From VRUE01 sp035605695 (GTDB taxonomy: Bacteria > Actinomycetota > Thermoleophilia > Solirubrobacterales > 70-9): a stretch of DNA of 64,000 nt. The DNA lies in the NCBI GenBank assembly GCA_035605695.1, contig DATNGZ010000030.1, positions 1-64,000 of the forward strand, read 5' to 3'. The notes beneath the pieces were generated by a model, which was not told the DNA's origin, did no database searches, and saw only the letters and a list, made by a program, of their open reading frames with translations. Positions 1-9,920 of this stretch are shown here, piece by piece. The first letter of the stretch is position 1. Each line of letters starts with the position of its first letter. The translations under genes were made by a program, and so were the position numbers.

Positions 1-597
1 CAGCGAGGTCGTCTGGCCGAGGCCGGAACCGACCTGTCCTTCGGGGCCGCGCCCGAGCAGCGCCCCATACATGTAGCCGGCGCGGCGGCCCATCGCGGTG
101 CCGGCGAAAACGTTCTCGCTGACCGCGTGGTGGAGGAAGCCGGCGGGAGCGAGGATCGGGATCCGGCGCGCCTCGATTTCCTCCTCGGAGACGACGCCCT
201 TGGCTCCGCCGAAGTGGTCGACGTGGCTGTGGGTGTAGATCAGGCCGGTAAGCGGGCGATCGCCGCGCTGCTCGCGGTAGAGGGCCAGCGCCGCCGCGGC
301 GGTCTCGGCGGAAACGAGCGGGTCGATCACGACGATGCCCTCGCGGCCCTCGACCACGTGCATATTGGATAGGTCGAAGCCACGCAGCTGGAAGAAGCCA
401 GGTGCCAGTTCGAAGAGGCCGGCAATGCGACAGAGCTGCGACTGGCGCCAGAGGCTCGGGTTGGCGCTGGGCGGCGGCTCGGCGTCGAGGAAATCGTAGG
501 ACTCGAGCTCCCAGACAACCCGGCCGTTCTCGTCCTCGACCCGGGGCGGGTCGAAGGGGGCGATGAGGCCGCGGCGCGCGTCCTCGAAGTCGCCCAT
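1..597 (-). CDS. Alkylsulfatase, MBL-fold (SdsA1/BDS1-like), 3'-truncated by window edge
   Basis: N-terminal 199 residues of a metallo-beta-lactamase-fold alkylsulfatase, which hydrolyses primary or secondary alkyl sulfates (SDS-type) to alcohol and sulfate using two zinc ions. Visible: the RGFDLSNM segment near residue 72, VIDPLVSAETA near residue 90 and the zinc motif THSHVDHFGG at residues 122-131, all typical of the SdsA1 family. There is no signal peptide at the chosen ATG, so a cytoplasmic form is likely. The start lies 2 nt after the stop of the 3-hydroxyacyl-CoA dehydrogenase gene and is probably co-transcribed with it. The C-terminal dimerisation and SCP2-like domains fall outside the window. 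Confidence 0.88.
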   Translation of the reverse strand, partial: MGDFEDARRGLIAPFDPPRVEDENGRVVWELESYDFLDAEPPPSANPSLWRQSQLCRIAGLFELAPGFFQLRGFDLSNMHVVEGREGIVVIDPLVSAETAAAALALYREQRGDRPLTGLIYTHSHVDHFGGAKGVVSEEEIEARRIPILAPAGFLHHAVSENVFAGTAMGRRAGYMYGALLGRGPEGQVGSGLGQTTSL

Positions 598-599
598 GG

Positions 600-1796
600 C
601 TAGGCGGCTGCCGCGGTCAAGAGGCGAGGCGCGGGCCGGTAGGCCTCGCCGTGCTCTTGGCGCAGCACTTCGAGCAGGGCCACGGCGCGGTTGGCCCCGA
701 TCAGCTCGGTCAGCTCCAGTGGCCCGCGCGGCCAGTTGAAGCCGAGCCGCATCGCCGTGTCCATGTCGGCGGGCGAGCCGATCTCCTCTTCGAGCGCGAA
801 GGCGGCCTCGTTGGCGATCTGGGCGAGCAGGCGGGGGAGGATGGCCGGCGCGGCGGGATCGATTTTCGCCAGCTGCCCGGGGTCGAGTACGGGCGCCTCG
901 ACGCCGAGGTCCGGATCGGGCTGGCGGCGGACGCCGTCGCCGTACTCATAGAAGCCGCGGCCACTCTTGCGCCCCAGCTTCCCCTCGGCTACGAGCCCTT
1001 CCTGGATCGGGCTTGGCCGCCAGCGCTCCGGCTCGCCGCCCTGGGCGTAAAAGGAGCGGGCGACGCTGAGGTTGACGTCGAGGCCGATCAGGTCGATCAG
1101 CTCGAAGGGCCCCATGCGGAAGCCGCCGCCGATTCGGCAGACGCGGTCGATTGTCTCGGCCTCGGCGACTCCGTAAGCGAGCATCCGCAGCGACTCCAGG
1201 GTGAAGGGCCGGGCGAGGCGGTTGGCGATAAAGCCGGGACTGTCCTTGGCGCGGATCGGCGTGCGGCCCATCCGCCTGCCGACCTCCGTCGTCGCCTCAA
1301 GCGCCGTCGCCGCGGCCTCGTCGGTGGCGACAACCTCGACTAGCTTCATCAGCGCCGGCGGGTTGAAGAAGTGCATGCCGACGACGCGCTCGCGCTGCGG
1401 CACCAGGGCGGCGATCGCGGTGATCGGCAGCGAGGAGGTGTTGCTGGCGAGGATCGTCGCCGGGCCGCAGGCCTCGGCGAGCGAGGCGAACAGCTTGCGC
1501 TTCAGAGGCAGGTCCTCCGGCGCGGCCTCGACCACCAGGTCGCATTCGGCAAGGTCGGCGAGGCTGTGAGCACCGCCAGCGCGGCTGCTCGCGGCATCGG
1601 CTTCGGCGTCGCTCCACATCCCCTTCGCGACCCCCTTGGTCAGCGCCGCGTTCAATTTTTCCAGCCCCGACTCGAGGGCGGCGGGGATCGGGTCGTAGAG
1701 CCGGGTCTCGTATCCGCCCAGCGCCGCTATCTGGGCGATCCCGGCGCCCATCGTGCCGGCGCCGACGACGCCGATTCGTTCGACCGCGGTGCTCAC
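600..1796 (-). CDS. 3-hydroxyacyl-CoA dehydrogenase, NAD-dependent
   Basis: Oxidises (S)-3-hydroxyacyl-CoA to 3-ketoacyl-CoA in beta-oxidation. The 398-residue protein has an N-terminal Rossmann NAD domain with GAGTMGAG at about residues 12-19, the MHFFNPP segment carrying the catalytic histidine near residue 146, and two tandem C-terminal 3HCDH domains (KDSPGFIANRL near 190 and a second copy from about 315 ending FNWPRGPLELTELIG). This is the PaaH/Hbd-type monofunctional layout with a duplicated C-terminal domain. It starts with GTG inside a 4-nt GTGA overlap with the upstream cupin gene, indicating translational coupling. Confidence 0.93.
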   Translation of the reverse strand: MSTAVERIGVVGAGTMGAGIAQIAALGGYETRLYDPIPAALESGLEKLNAALTKGVAKGMWSDAEADAASSRAGGAHSLADLAECDLVVEAAPEDLPLKRKLFASLAEACGPATILASNTSSLPITAIAALVPQRERVVGMHFFNPPALMKLVEVVATDEAAATALEATTEVGRRMGRTPIRAKDSPGFIANRLARPFTLESLRMLAYGVAEAETIDRVCRIGGGFRMGPFELIDLIGLDVNLSVARSFYAQGGEPERWRPSPIQEGLVAEGKLGRKSGRGFYEYGDGVRRQPDPDLGVEAPVLDPGQLAKIDPAAPAILPRLLAQIANEAAFALEEEIGSPADMDTAMRLGFNWPRGPLELTELIGANRAVALLEVLRQEHGEAYRPAPRLLTAAAA

Positions 1797-2284
1797 TTTG
1801 CGGGCGGTGGTGGCTCCTCTTCCTCCCAGAACGAGACCTCGTCGCTCTGGCGGAAGACCTTGTGCATGCCCTCGCCGCGGCCGCCCGGCGGCCGCCCGAG
1901 GGCGCTCAACTTGCCCGACTCGGGTCGCACCACCACCTCCGGTGCGTTCATCTCGCTGATCACGACGATTCGGGCCTCCTCATCGCTGCGGTTGACGATC
2001 TGGTGGACGCCCTCCTCGCCGCGGGGGAAGGAGACGACCTCGCCGAGCTTCAGCTCGCGCTCGGCGTCAAGGGTGCGCAGCGACGGCGATCCGGAGATCA
2101 CGAGCAGCATCTCCTCGTTACCGAGGTGGTAGTGCATCGGGAAAGCCGCCTGGCCGGGCGGAAGCGCGAAGAGGCTTGCGCCCAGTCGCTCCGCTCCGGC
2201 TTGGCGTCCGAGCAGAGCGCGCTGGCAGCTGAAACCGGGATGGTCGATCGACTCCTCGAACTCGGGCTCGAAGAGGTTGGCCAT
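1793..2284 (-). CDS. Cupin domain protein
   Basis: A 163-residue single-domain cupin. The metal-binding cupin motif 1 is recognisable as PMHYHLGNEEMLLVISG near residues 49-65, and motif 2 around GEVVSFPRGEEGVHQI near residue 83. Small cupins of this type bind a divalent metal and often act as isomerases, dioxygenases or sensors, but the substrate cannot be told from sequence. It overlaps the upstream hydratase gene by 1 nt (TGATG) and the downstream dehydrogenase by 4 nt, so it belongs to the acyl-CoA operon. The same frame stays open upstream, but that part is the shadow of the hydratase gene; the ATG at 2284 was chosen for that reason. Confidence 0.8.
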   Translation of the reverse strand: MANLFEPEFEESIDHPGFSCQRALLGRQAGAERLGASLFALPPGQAAFPMHYHLGNEEMLLVISGSPSLRTLDAERELKLGEVVSFPRGEEGVHQIVNRSDEEARIVVISEMNAPEVVVRPESGKLSALGRPPGGRGEGMHKVFRQSDEVSFWEEEEPPPPAK

Positions 2285-3054
2285 CACTTGCCCTCGAACT
2301 TCGGCTCGCGCTTTTCGAGGAAGGCCGTCATGCCCTCGACCCGGTCTTCGGTCGCCATCGCCAGCTCGTAGAGGCGCCGCTCGTTCTCGATCCCGGGGGA
2401 GAGGGCGGTCTCCTCGGCGACGAGCACGGCCTGCTTGGCGAGCCGGGCTGCGATCGGCGGGCGCTCGGCGACGGTCTGGGCCAGGGTCATCGCTTCCTCC
2501 AGCCACTTGCCCTTCTTCGCGACCTTGTTGACCAGACCTATTGCCTGCGCCGTCTCGGCGTCGAAGCGACGACCGGTGAGCACGTACTCCATCGTTAGCT
2601 GCTTGCCGAGCACCCGGGCCAAGCGCTGCGTGCCGCCACCGCCGGGGATGATCCCGAGTGTGATCTCGGGCTGGCCGAAGGTCGCGCCCGCGTCGGCGAC
2701 GATCATGTCGCAGGCCAGTGCCAGCTCGCAGCCGCCGCCCAGCGCGTAGCCGGAGACCGCGGCGACCATCGGCGTCTTGATCGCGGCGAGGCGGCGCCAG
2801 AAGGAAGCGGCCGGGTGGCGCAGCGCCTCGGCGAAGGAGCGTTCGCTCATCGCCTTGATGTCGGCGCCGGCGGCGAAGACCTTCTCCGAGCCAGCGATGA
2901 CGGCGCAGCGGACCTCGGGGTCGGGGTCGAGGCGCTCCAGCTCGGCGGCCAGCTCCTCCATCAGCTCCGGCGAGAGGGCGTTGCGCGCCTCGGGTCGATT
3001 GAGCCGCAGCAGGGCGACGTAGCCGTCGCGGGAGCTCTCGACCAGCTCCGCCAA
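2284..3054 (-). CDS. Enoyl-CoA hydratase/isomerase family protein
   Basis: Crotonase-fold enzyme of 256 residues, expected to hydrate trans-2-enoyl-CoA to 3-hydroxyacyl-CoA in beta-oxidation. Visible: the oxyanion-hole segment AAGADIKAM near residue 61, GGGCELALACD with the first catalytic glutamate, and QPEITLGIIPGGGGTQRL with the second glutamate. Both glutamates are present, supporting hydratase rather than only isomerase activity. The likely start is TTG at 3054, 3 nt after the stop of the acyl-CoA dehydrogenase gene; no better in-frame start exists between the genes. Confidence 0.92.
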   Translation of the reverse strand: MAELVESSRDGYVALLRLNRPEARNALSPELMEELAAELERLDPDPEVRCAVIAGSEKVFAAGADIKAMSERSFAEALRHPAASFWRRLAAIKTPMVAAVSGYALGGGCELALACDMIVADAGATFGQPEITLGIIPGGGGTQRLARVLGKQLTMEYVLTGRRFDAETAQAIGLVNKVAKKGKWLEEAMTLAQTVAERPPIAARLAKQAVLVAEETALSPGIENERRLYELAMATEDRVEGMTAFLEKREPKFEGK

Positions 3055-3057
3055 GGA

Positions 3058-4227
3058 CTACTCGGCCACCATCGGCGTCATCGCGTTGATCCCGGTCGCG
3101 GCGCGGCCAATGATCATCTTCTGGATCTGCGAGGTGCCCTCGTAGAGGGTGGTGACGCGGGCGTCGCGCAGGTAGCGCTCGACCGGGTAATCGTCGACGT
3201 AGCCGGAGCCGCCGTGGACCTGGATCGCCAGGTTGGCGCATTCGACCGCCGACTCAGTCGCGTAGAGCTTGGCCACCGAGGTCTCGGTCGTGTTCGGCTT
3301 GCCTTCGTCCTTGAGCACGCCGGCGCGGTAGACCAGCATCCGCGAGGCGTCGCGCTTGAGGATCATGTCGGCGATCATCTCCTGCACCAGCTGGAAGCGG
3401 GCAAGGGGGACGCCGAACTGCTTGCGCTCCTTGGCGTAGGCGACCGAGGCTTCGACGCAGCCTTCGCAGATGCCGACGCAGCCGGCGGCGACGCTGTAGC
3501 GGCCGTTGTCGAGGGCGCTCATCGCGACCTTGAAGCCGTCGCCGATCTCACCGAGCATCGCGTCCTCGCCGACCTCGACCGAGTCGAGTGCGATCTCGCC
3601 CGTGTCGGAGGAGCGCAGGCCGAGCTTGCCGTGGATCTCCTGCGTGGTGAAGCCCTCGCTGTTGCAGGGGACGAGGAAGCAGGCGAGGCCCTTGTGCTTC
3701 TTCTCAGGGTCGGTCTGGGCGAAGATCAGCGCCACCTCGGAGAAGTTGGCGAGCGAGATCCACATCTTCTGGCCGCTGATCGACCAGCCGCTGTCGGTCT
3801 TGGTCGCGCGGGTGCGCAGGTTGGCGGCGTCGGAGCCGGTGTCGGGCTCGGTCAGGCCGAAACAGCCGAGCGCCTCGCCCGAGCAGAGCCGGGGCAGCCA
3901 CTTCTGCTTCTGCTCCTCGCTGCCCCACTTCTCGATCGAGCCGGCGACCAGTGAGGTCTGCACGGAGACGACGGTGCGGGCGGAGGAGTCGGCGCGGCCG
4001 ACCTGTTCGACGATCAGGCCGTAGCCGAGGTAGTCGAGCCCGCGGCCGCCGTACTGCTCGGAAACCGGGGCACCGAGGTAGCCGACCTCGCCCAGCTTGC
4101 TGGCGAGTTCGCGGTCGAAACGGGCAGCGCGGTCGTTCTCTTTGACCCGCGGCGCGATCACGCCATCGGCGAAGTCCCGCGCCGTTTCAGAGATCAGCCG
4201 CTGCTCGTCGCTCAACTGGAAGTCCAT
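3058..4227 (-). CDS. Acyl-CoA dehydrogenase
   Basis: FAD-dependent dehydrogenase of 389 residues that introduces the trans-2 double bond into acyl-CoA and passes electrons to ETF. Signatures: CFGLTEPDTGSDAANL (acyl-CoA dehydrogenase signature 1), KERKQFGVPLARFQLVQ, and VHGGSGYVDDYPVERYLRDA followed by LYEGTSQIQK, where the glutamate of YEGT is the usual catalytic base. Length and order match short/medium-chain family members. It is the first core beta-oxidation gene of the minus-strand operon and starts 21 nt after the upstream aminotransferase-like gene. Confidence 0.94.
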   Translation of the reverse strand: MDFQLSDEQRLISETARDFADGVIAPRVKENDRAARFDRELASKLGEVGYLGAPVSEQYGGRGLDYLGYGLIVEQVGRADSSARTVVSVQTSLVAGSIEKWGSEEQKQKWLPRLCSGEALGCFGLTEPDTGSDAANLRTRATKTDSGWSISGQKMWISLANFSEVALIFAQTDPEKKHKGLACFLVPCNSEGFTTQEIHGKLGLRSSDTGEIALDSVEVGEDAMLGEIGDGFKVAMSALDNGRYSVAAGCVGICEGCVEASVAYAKERKQFGVPLARFQLVQEMIADMILKRDASRMLVYRAGVLKDEGKPNTTETSVAKLYATESAVECANLAIQVHGGSGYVDDYPVERYLRDARVTTLYEGTSQIQKMIIGRAATGINAMTPMVAE

Positions 4228-4248
4228 CTCACCCCTTGCTTTCTGTTG

Positions 4249-5043
4249 TCATGGGAGTTCCCGGCCGAGCGTTTCTTTGAACGCCGCTTGGGCCTCGCGG
4301 GTGCGGGGGCCGGGGGCCTCGGGAAGGTCGGTGCCGTCGATCGCGGATACGGCCTGGATCTCGCGCGTGGTCGAGGCGAGGAAGGCCTCTTTCGCCGCGC
4401 GCAGGTCGGCGACGGGCCAGGCGCCCTCCTCGACGTCGAGAGCCTTGACCAGGCGGTCGCGGGTGATCGACTCGAGCACACCGTTCTCCAGTGCGGGCGT
4501 GCGCAGTTTGCCCTGCGGGGAGACCCAGAAGATGGCGGAGGTCGGCGGCTCGAGCACGACGCCGTCGGGCTGCACCAGCACGGCCTCATCCGCTCCCTGT
4601 GCCTTGGCGAGGCGGGTCGACTGCATGTTGGCGGCGTAGGAGAGCGACTTGACCCCGTTGAGGATCACCGTCGGGCAGTAGGTGACGGTGGCGACGCGGA
4701 CCGTGTCCGCATGGGCCGGGATCGGCTCGGTCATCGCCAAACGGCGCCCGCCGCGGGTGACGATCAGGCGCAGTTGGCCGTCGGCATCGCCGAGCTCGGC
4801 GAGGAGTGCGTTGATCTCGGCCTCGAGCGCGCCACGGTCGAACTCGAGCTCGATCGCCCCAGCGCTACGTTCGAGCCGATCGAGATGGTCGACGAGCGCA
4901 AATGGCGTTCCGTCATAGAGCCTGATCACCTCGAAGGCGCCATCGCCCCGGTAGAGCCCGTCGTCCTTCAGGGGCACCATTGCCTCGGCGGTCGGAGTGA
5001 TCGCCCCATCGACGCTAGCCAGCTCTTTCAGTTCAGTCGCCAT
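4249..5043 (-). CDS. Aminotransferase class IV (BCAT/ADC lyase-like)
   Basis: PLP-dependent fold-type IV enzyme of 264 residues. GDGAFEVIRLYDG near residue 32, the segment GVKSLSYAANMQSTRLAKAQ with the Schiff-base lysine near residue 150, and EPPTSAIFWV near residue 190 fit the branched-chain/D-amino-acid aminotransferase and 4-amino-4-deoxychorismate lyase superfamily. Which reaction it performs cannot be decided from sequence. It lies 21 nt upstream of the acyl-CoA dehydrogenase and may share its transcript. A TATAAG hexamer lies in the short gap upstream. Confidence 0.85.
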   Translation of the reverse strand: MATELKELASVDGAITPTAEAMVPLKDDGLYRGDGAFEVIRLYDGTPFALVDHLDRLERSAGAIELEFDRGALEAEINALLAELGDADGQLRLIVTRGGRRLAMTEPIPAHADTVRVATVTYCPTVILNGVKSLSYAANMQSTRLAKAQGADEAVLVQPDGVVLEPPTSAIFWVSPQGKLRTPALENGVLESITRDRLVKALDVEEGAWPVADLRAAKEAFLASTTREIQAVSAIDGTDLPEAPGPRTREAQAAFKETLGRELP

Positions 5044-5089
5044 TGCCGCGCGAGGCTACCGCCTATAAGGACTCGAAGGACGATGCCGC

Positions 5090-6135
5090 CTAGTTAAGCG
5101 CCGGGTGATTCGTGGCGAACGAGGGGAGTGCTTCTTGGCACCACGGACCAAATGATCGAGAGGAGGCAATGATGGATGTGCCATTGAGCGACCTCGGAAT
5201 AAGGCCCTGGAGGCGATCAACAACGGTTCCAGCCGAAGCTTGATTCTCGTTGACTACGGTGAGCGTCCGGATTCTCTTCTCTGAGCGGTAAAGGCGTTCG
5301 ATGATTGTCTTGTCGTAAGCGCTATAGCCCACGATAAGGAGATCCAGCTCTGCTGGCTCAGCCAAGCGTCGGTTGAGAAATTCCTGGTGAGAGGGGGGCA
5401 AACCACCTCGTCCTCTTCTCCGACGGGGACGGTGAGTGCGGGGAAGAGACGATCCTCAACTTCCCCAGGGAAGTAGGCGAAACGTGGAGGGCCGTCGACC
5501 GAAGATGGAGCGAATCGTTTGGGTTCGGCAAGATGAATCGTCTCGCCAAGGTGTTGATCGAGGTTGGCCGGAGGGTCGTCGAGGGAAACATCCCCTGTCG
5601 TCCTGTACCCCCAATTGACCGAGCCGTGGAGCTTGATCAGCGACCATCGGCCATAGTCGATGTAGCTGTCGAGGCTTGTGATGCTGTCGAGGCTATGTAG
5701 GGCTTGATCGAGGATCGTGTCGTAGTTGAGGGTGATGAAACAGACGTGATCGAAGTGACGCAGCAAGATGGTTACGAGCCGGTCCGTGTTGTCGAAGTGC
5801 ACTCGCTCTGTGCTGCTGGCTTGCCAAAGCAAGTCTTGGAGGTAAAGGGTGATCTCGAAGAAGCGGCGCTTGTCGTATGGATCATTTGAATTCAGGTACA
5901 TCGAGCGCAGATGTGTCTCCAAGGAGATTGCTTCTCCATCACGTCCATGTCGGAGCGCATCTCGAATCTCGGGGGCCGCGTTACGAGCCATGCGATAGCG
6001 GGCGAGAATCGAATCGTAATCTCGTCCAAAAAGGTCCTTGACCAGCGGTGGGCGTACGAAGCCTGCCATGGGCCACTCTTCGGCGGCGTCGAAGGAGGCC
6101 CCCGCACCGACGATCACGAACAGGGTTCTGTCCAC
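5090..6135 (-). pseudogene. SIR2-like NAD-binding protein, split by a frameshift at a C6 tract
   Basis: Two overlapping frames together encode one SIR2_2-type protein of roughly 345 residues. The first frame has the NAD-binding GAGASF near the N-terminus, FITLNYD and the catalytic-histidine motif LIKLHGSVNW. The second (from about 5401) carries the family's C-terminal ELDLLIVGYSAYDKTIIERL. The join lies at a run of six G (5393-5398; C6 on the coding strand): one extra C would restore VCPPSHQEF in a single frame. The start is taken as GTG at 6135, 2 nt after the thiolase stop. The gene is visibly less GC-rich than its neighbours and interrupts a metabolic block. SIR2-like proteins of this type are often NAD-depleting immunity effectors; that role here is inference. 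Sequencing error, phase-variable tract or true decay are all possible. Confidence 0.75.
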
Positions 6136-6137
6136 TT

Positions 6138-7337
<1,200 letters not shown>

Positions 7338-7383
7338 CAGCGGGATTAAAGGGAACCGGCGTCGCGGGCGTATCCTTGTCGCC

Positions 7384-7677
7384 GTGTTCTTCGTTCTCGG
7401 AACCGTTGGCATGGTGTTGCTGATCGTCGGCGGGCTGTTCCTCCTCGAGCACTTCTACACCGGCAACAACGCCGAACTGCTCGACTGGAAGCCGACCCGC
7501 TCACCCGAACTCGAGGTCCAAAACGAGGTTGACGACGTGCAGCAGATGCTCGACGCGCAGAACGAGATGCGGCGCCGGCGCGGCGCCGCCGACCGCAACG
7601 AGCAGGAGCTGCGCGACGAAGTCGCCGCCGAGGAGCTCGAGCGCCTGCGCCATCGCCGCCGCTTCGAAGCGACCTAG
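7384..7677 (+). CDS. Small membrane protein with C-terminal charged coiled coil
   Basis: A 97-residue protein starting with GTG. Residues 1-22 form one hydrophobic membrane segment (VLGTVGMVLLIVGGLFLL). The rest is hydrophilic, and residues about 48-95 are rich in Glu, Arg and Gln with heptad-like spacing, suggesting a cytoplasmic coiled coil. No family is recognised. It is divergent from the thiolase gene across 46 nt and is followed 11 nt later by a Rossmann-fold gene on the same strand. Confidence 0.6.
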   Translation: MFFVLGTVGMVLLIVGGLFLLEHFYTGNNAELLDWKPTRSPELEVQNEVDDVQQMLDAQNEMRRRRGAADRNEQELRDEVAAEELERLRHRRRFEAT

Positions 7678-7688
7678 GCAAGGAAGCT

Positions 7689-8150
7689 TTGGCGCGCGCG
7701 CTGATTGTTGGTTGTGGCTGCCGCGGCAGGGGGTTGGGAGAACGGCTGCTCGAGCAGGGCTGGGAGGTGCGGGGGACGAGCCGCCGTGAAAAAGGGCTCA
7801 AGGCGATCGAGGCAGCTGGGATCGAGGCTGCTCTCGCCGCCCCCGACCAGCCCAGCGCCCTGCTCGATCTGGTCGGTGACATCACGGTCGTCTACTGGCT
7901 GCTCGGCTCGGCAACCGGCACCGCGGACAACATCGAGGCGATCCACGGCTCGCGGCTCGAGCGTTTCCTGGAACACTTGGTTGAAACCCCGGTGCGGCGG
8001 TTTGTCTACGAGGCCGCCGGCTCTGTTGACACCGAGGTTCTGTCGAAGGGGGAATTGCTGGTGCGGAGGGCCGCCGAGACCTGGCGGATCCCGGTCGATG
8101 TTCTGAACGAGGTTGCGGGTCCGCAGATCGATATTGAGAAGGACGTCTAG
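7689..8150 (+). CDS. NAD(P)-binding Rossmann-fold protein
   Basis: A 153-residue protein beginning with a Rossmann dinucleotide motif (ALIVGCGCRGRGLGERLL, GxGxxG variant) followed by TSRREKGL, resembling short NAD(P)-dependent epimerase-like proteins (YeeZ-like). It starts with TTG at 7689 just after AGGAAG, which leaves an unusually short ribosome-binding spacing. The 3' end overlaps the convergent Nudix gene by 4 nt. No substrate can be predicted. Confidence 0.7.
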   Translation: MARALIVGCGCRGRGLGERLLEQGWEVRGTSRREKGLKAIEAAGIEAALAAPDQPSALLDLVGDITVVYWLLGSATGTADNIEAIHGSRLERFLEHLVETPVRRFVYEAAGSVDTEVLSKGELLVRRAAETWRIPVDVLNEVAGPQIDIEKDV

Positions 8151-8662
8151 CCGAGGCGGTCCAGTAGGTCGCTGAGGATTCGAGCGGTAGCGCCCCAGAT
8201 CAGGTGACCTTCTACCTCGTAGGTCGGAGTGTGGATCGGCACTTCGCGGCGAACCAGGCGGCGGATCTCGTAGTTCTCGCGCAGGACCTCGAGCGAGAAG
8301 GTGAGCAGCGTCTCGACCTCGGCCGGGTTCGGTTTGAGGTCGAGCTCCCGCGGGTGGGCGATGCGGCCGACGAACGGGTGAATCCGGTAGTCGGTGACGA
8401 AGGTATTGGTCGCCGGTAGCTCCTCGCCCAGCTCGACCGCGGCGGGGTCGAGTCCGATCTCCTCCTCCGCCTCGCGCAGGGCTGTGGCTTTGAGGTCGGC
8501 GTCGTCGGGGTCGCGCCGTCCCCCCGGGAACGAGATCTCGCCCGCGTGGCGGCGGAGGTCGGCCCGGCGCTCGGTGAAAACCAGCCCCGGCTCCTCGTCC
8601 GGCCAGCCGTAGAGCGGCAGCAGGACCGCGGCTTCCACTGGACCTGGCGACTTTTCCGTCAT
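8147..8662 (-). CDS. Nudix hydrolase, CoA pyrophosphatase-like
   Basis: A 171-residue Nudix protein. SFPGGRRDPDDADLKATAL followed by REAEEEIGL is the Nudix box in the variant typical of CoA-diphosphatases (NudL/PCD1-like), where the first box glutamate is replaced but REAEEEIGL is intact. The family cleaves CoA to 4'-phosphopantetheine and 3',5'-ADP. Convergent with the Rossmann gene, 4-nt overlap. Confidence 0.85.
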   Translation of the reverse strand: MTEKSPGPVEAAVLLPLYGWPDEEPGLVFTERRADLRRHAGEISFPGGRRDPDDADLKATALREAEEEIGLDPAAVELGEELPATNTFVTDYRIHPFVGRIAHPRELDLKPNPAEVETLLTFSLEVLRENYEIRRLVRREVPIHTPTYEVEGHLIWGATARILSDLLDRLG

Positions 8663-8690
8663 ATAGACGTATAAGTCGCCAGGTTGCCGC

Positions 8691-9503
8691 TCAAATGATC
8701 ACCTGCACGGTGCCGCCGTCCACCGACCATGCCGCGCCGGCGACGTAGGAGGCGCGCTCGGAGCAGAGGAAGGCGATCGCGGAGGCGATCTCCTCGGATT
8801 CGGCGAGGCGGCCGATCGGGCGCTTCGAGCCCGCGTTCGCAAGAGCGTCCTCGCGGCTCTCATCGCCCGACATCGCCTGGGACTGGTCGAGCAGGCCGCC
8901 CGGCTCCATCCACATCTCGGATTCGACCGGGCCGGGGCAGATCGCGTTGACGAGGACGCCGCGCTTGGCGTAGCGATCGGCGAAGAGACGCGAGAGCGAG
9001 AGCTCGGCCGCCTTCGCCACCGAGTACTCGGGCATTGCCGCCGAGGGGCGCTTGCCCGCGGTCGAACAGACGTTGACGATGCGACCCCAGCCGCGCTCGG
9101 CCATCGCCGGGGCGGCGGCGCGCATCGCTCGCAGCGGCGCGATCACGTTGAGCTCGTACTGGGCGCGCCAGTCCTCGTCGGGCACGTCGTCGAGGTCGCG
9201 CCACTGGGCGCTGCCGGCGTTGTTGACGAGGATGTCGAGGGCTCCGAAATGGTCCATCGCCGTGGTGAGCATGCGCTCGCCGGCATCCCCGTTGGTCACG
9301 TCAAGGGGGAGCATCTCGGCCCGACCGCCGCTGTCAGCGCCAGCCGCGCGCGCCGTATCGGCCGCCTGGCTGAGTCGCCCCTCGCTGCGCGCCACCAGCA
9401 GCACGTTGGCGCCCTCGGCGCAGAGCAGGCGCGCGGTCTCGGCGCCGATCCCGCGGCTGGCGCCGGTGATGACACAAGAGCGTCCCCTGAGGCCAAGGTC
9501 CAT
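8691..9503 (-). CDS. SDR family oxidoreductase
   Basis: Classical short-chain dehydrogenase of 270 residues. TGASRGIGAETARLL near residue 14 binds NAD(P), NNAG occurs near residue 91, and the catalytic Ser and YSVAK tetrad lies near residues 149-165. Substrate unknown; the family reduces or oxidises many carbonyls and alcohols. The start codon overlaps the stop of the upstream OsmC gene by 1 nt, so the two are probably co-translated. Confidence 0.88.
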   Translation of the reverse strand: MDLGLRGRSCVITGASRGIGAETARLLCAEGANVLLVARSEGRLSQAADTARAAGADSGGRAEMLPLDVTNGDAGERMLTTAMDHFGALDILVNNAGSAQWRDLDDVPDEDWRAQYELNVIAPLRAMRAAAPAMAERGWGRIVNVCSTAGKRPSAAMPEYSVAKAAELSLSRLFADRYAKRGVLVNAICPGPVESEMWMEPGGLLDQSQAMSGDESREDALANAGSKRPIGRLAESEEIASAIAFLCSERASYVAGAAWSVDGGTVQVII

Positions 9504-9916
9504 CAGAGCGTCTCGACCCGGTCGGAGACGGTGACCAGGGTCTCGCCCGCCAGAAGCTTATGGACCGGGCACTTGGCGGCGACGACCAGCAGGCGCCCGC
9601 GCTGCTCGTCGCTCAGCTCGGCAGGCAGGCGCAGGGTGACGGCGAATGAGAGCGGCGCGAATTCGTCGTAGGCGACGTCGACGTCCACCTCGACCTTGCC
9701 TACGTCCCAGCCCTTGCGCTCGGCGTACATCTCGATCGTGACCGCGGTGCAGCCGGCCAGGCCGGCTGCGACCAGGCGGGTGGGGGAGGGACCGGTGTCG
9801 GTTCCTCCCGCTGCTGCCGGCTCGTCGACGCGGATCTTGTGCCGGCCTTCGATCTCGACGTCGTGGGCAAAGCCCTCGTGTCGGCGGGCGACGACCTTGA
9901 CTGAATCGGGGGCCAC
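9503..9916 (-). CDS. OsmC/Ohr family protein
   Basis: A 137-residue OsmC-like protein with the two redox cysteines of the family, in LAGCTAVTIEMYAERKGW near residue 56 and AAKCPVHKLL near residue 116. These proteins reduce organic hydroperoxides with a cysteine pair. GTG start at 9916. It sits in a tight minus-strand run with the cobalamin adenosyltransferase upstream and the SDR downstream. Confidence 0.87.
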   Translation of the reverse strand: MAPDSVKVVARRHEGFAHDVEIEGRHKIRVDEPAAAGGTDTGPSPTRLVAAGLAGCTAVTIEMYAERKGWDVGKVEVDVDVAYDEFAPLSFAVTLRLPAELSDEQRGRLLVVAAKCPVHKLLAGETLVTVSDRVETL

Positions 9917-9920
9917 TGGA

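Noticed and set aside
2815..3954. 379-residue plus-strand open frame
   Set aside because: It lies opposite the enoyl-CoA hydratase and acyl-CoA dehydrogenase genes, is Asp/Gly/Val/His-rich and has no motif; typical GC-bias shadow.
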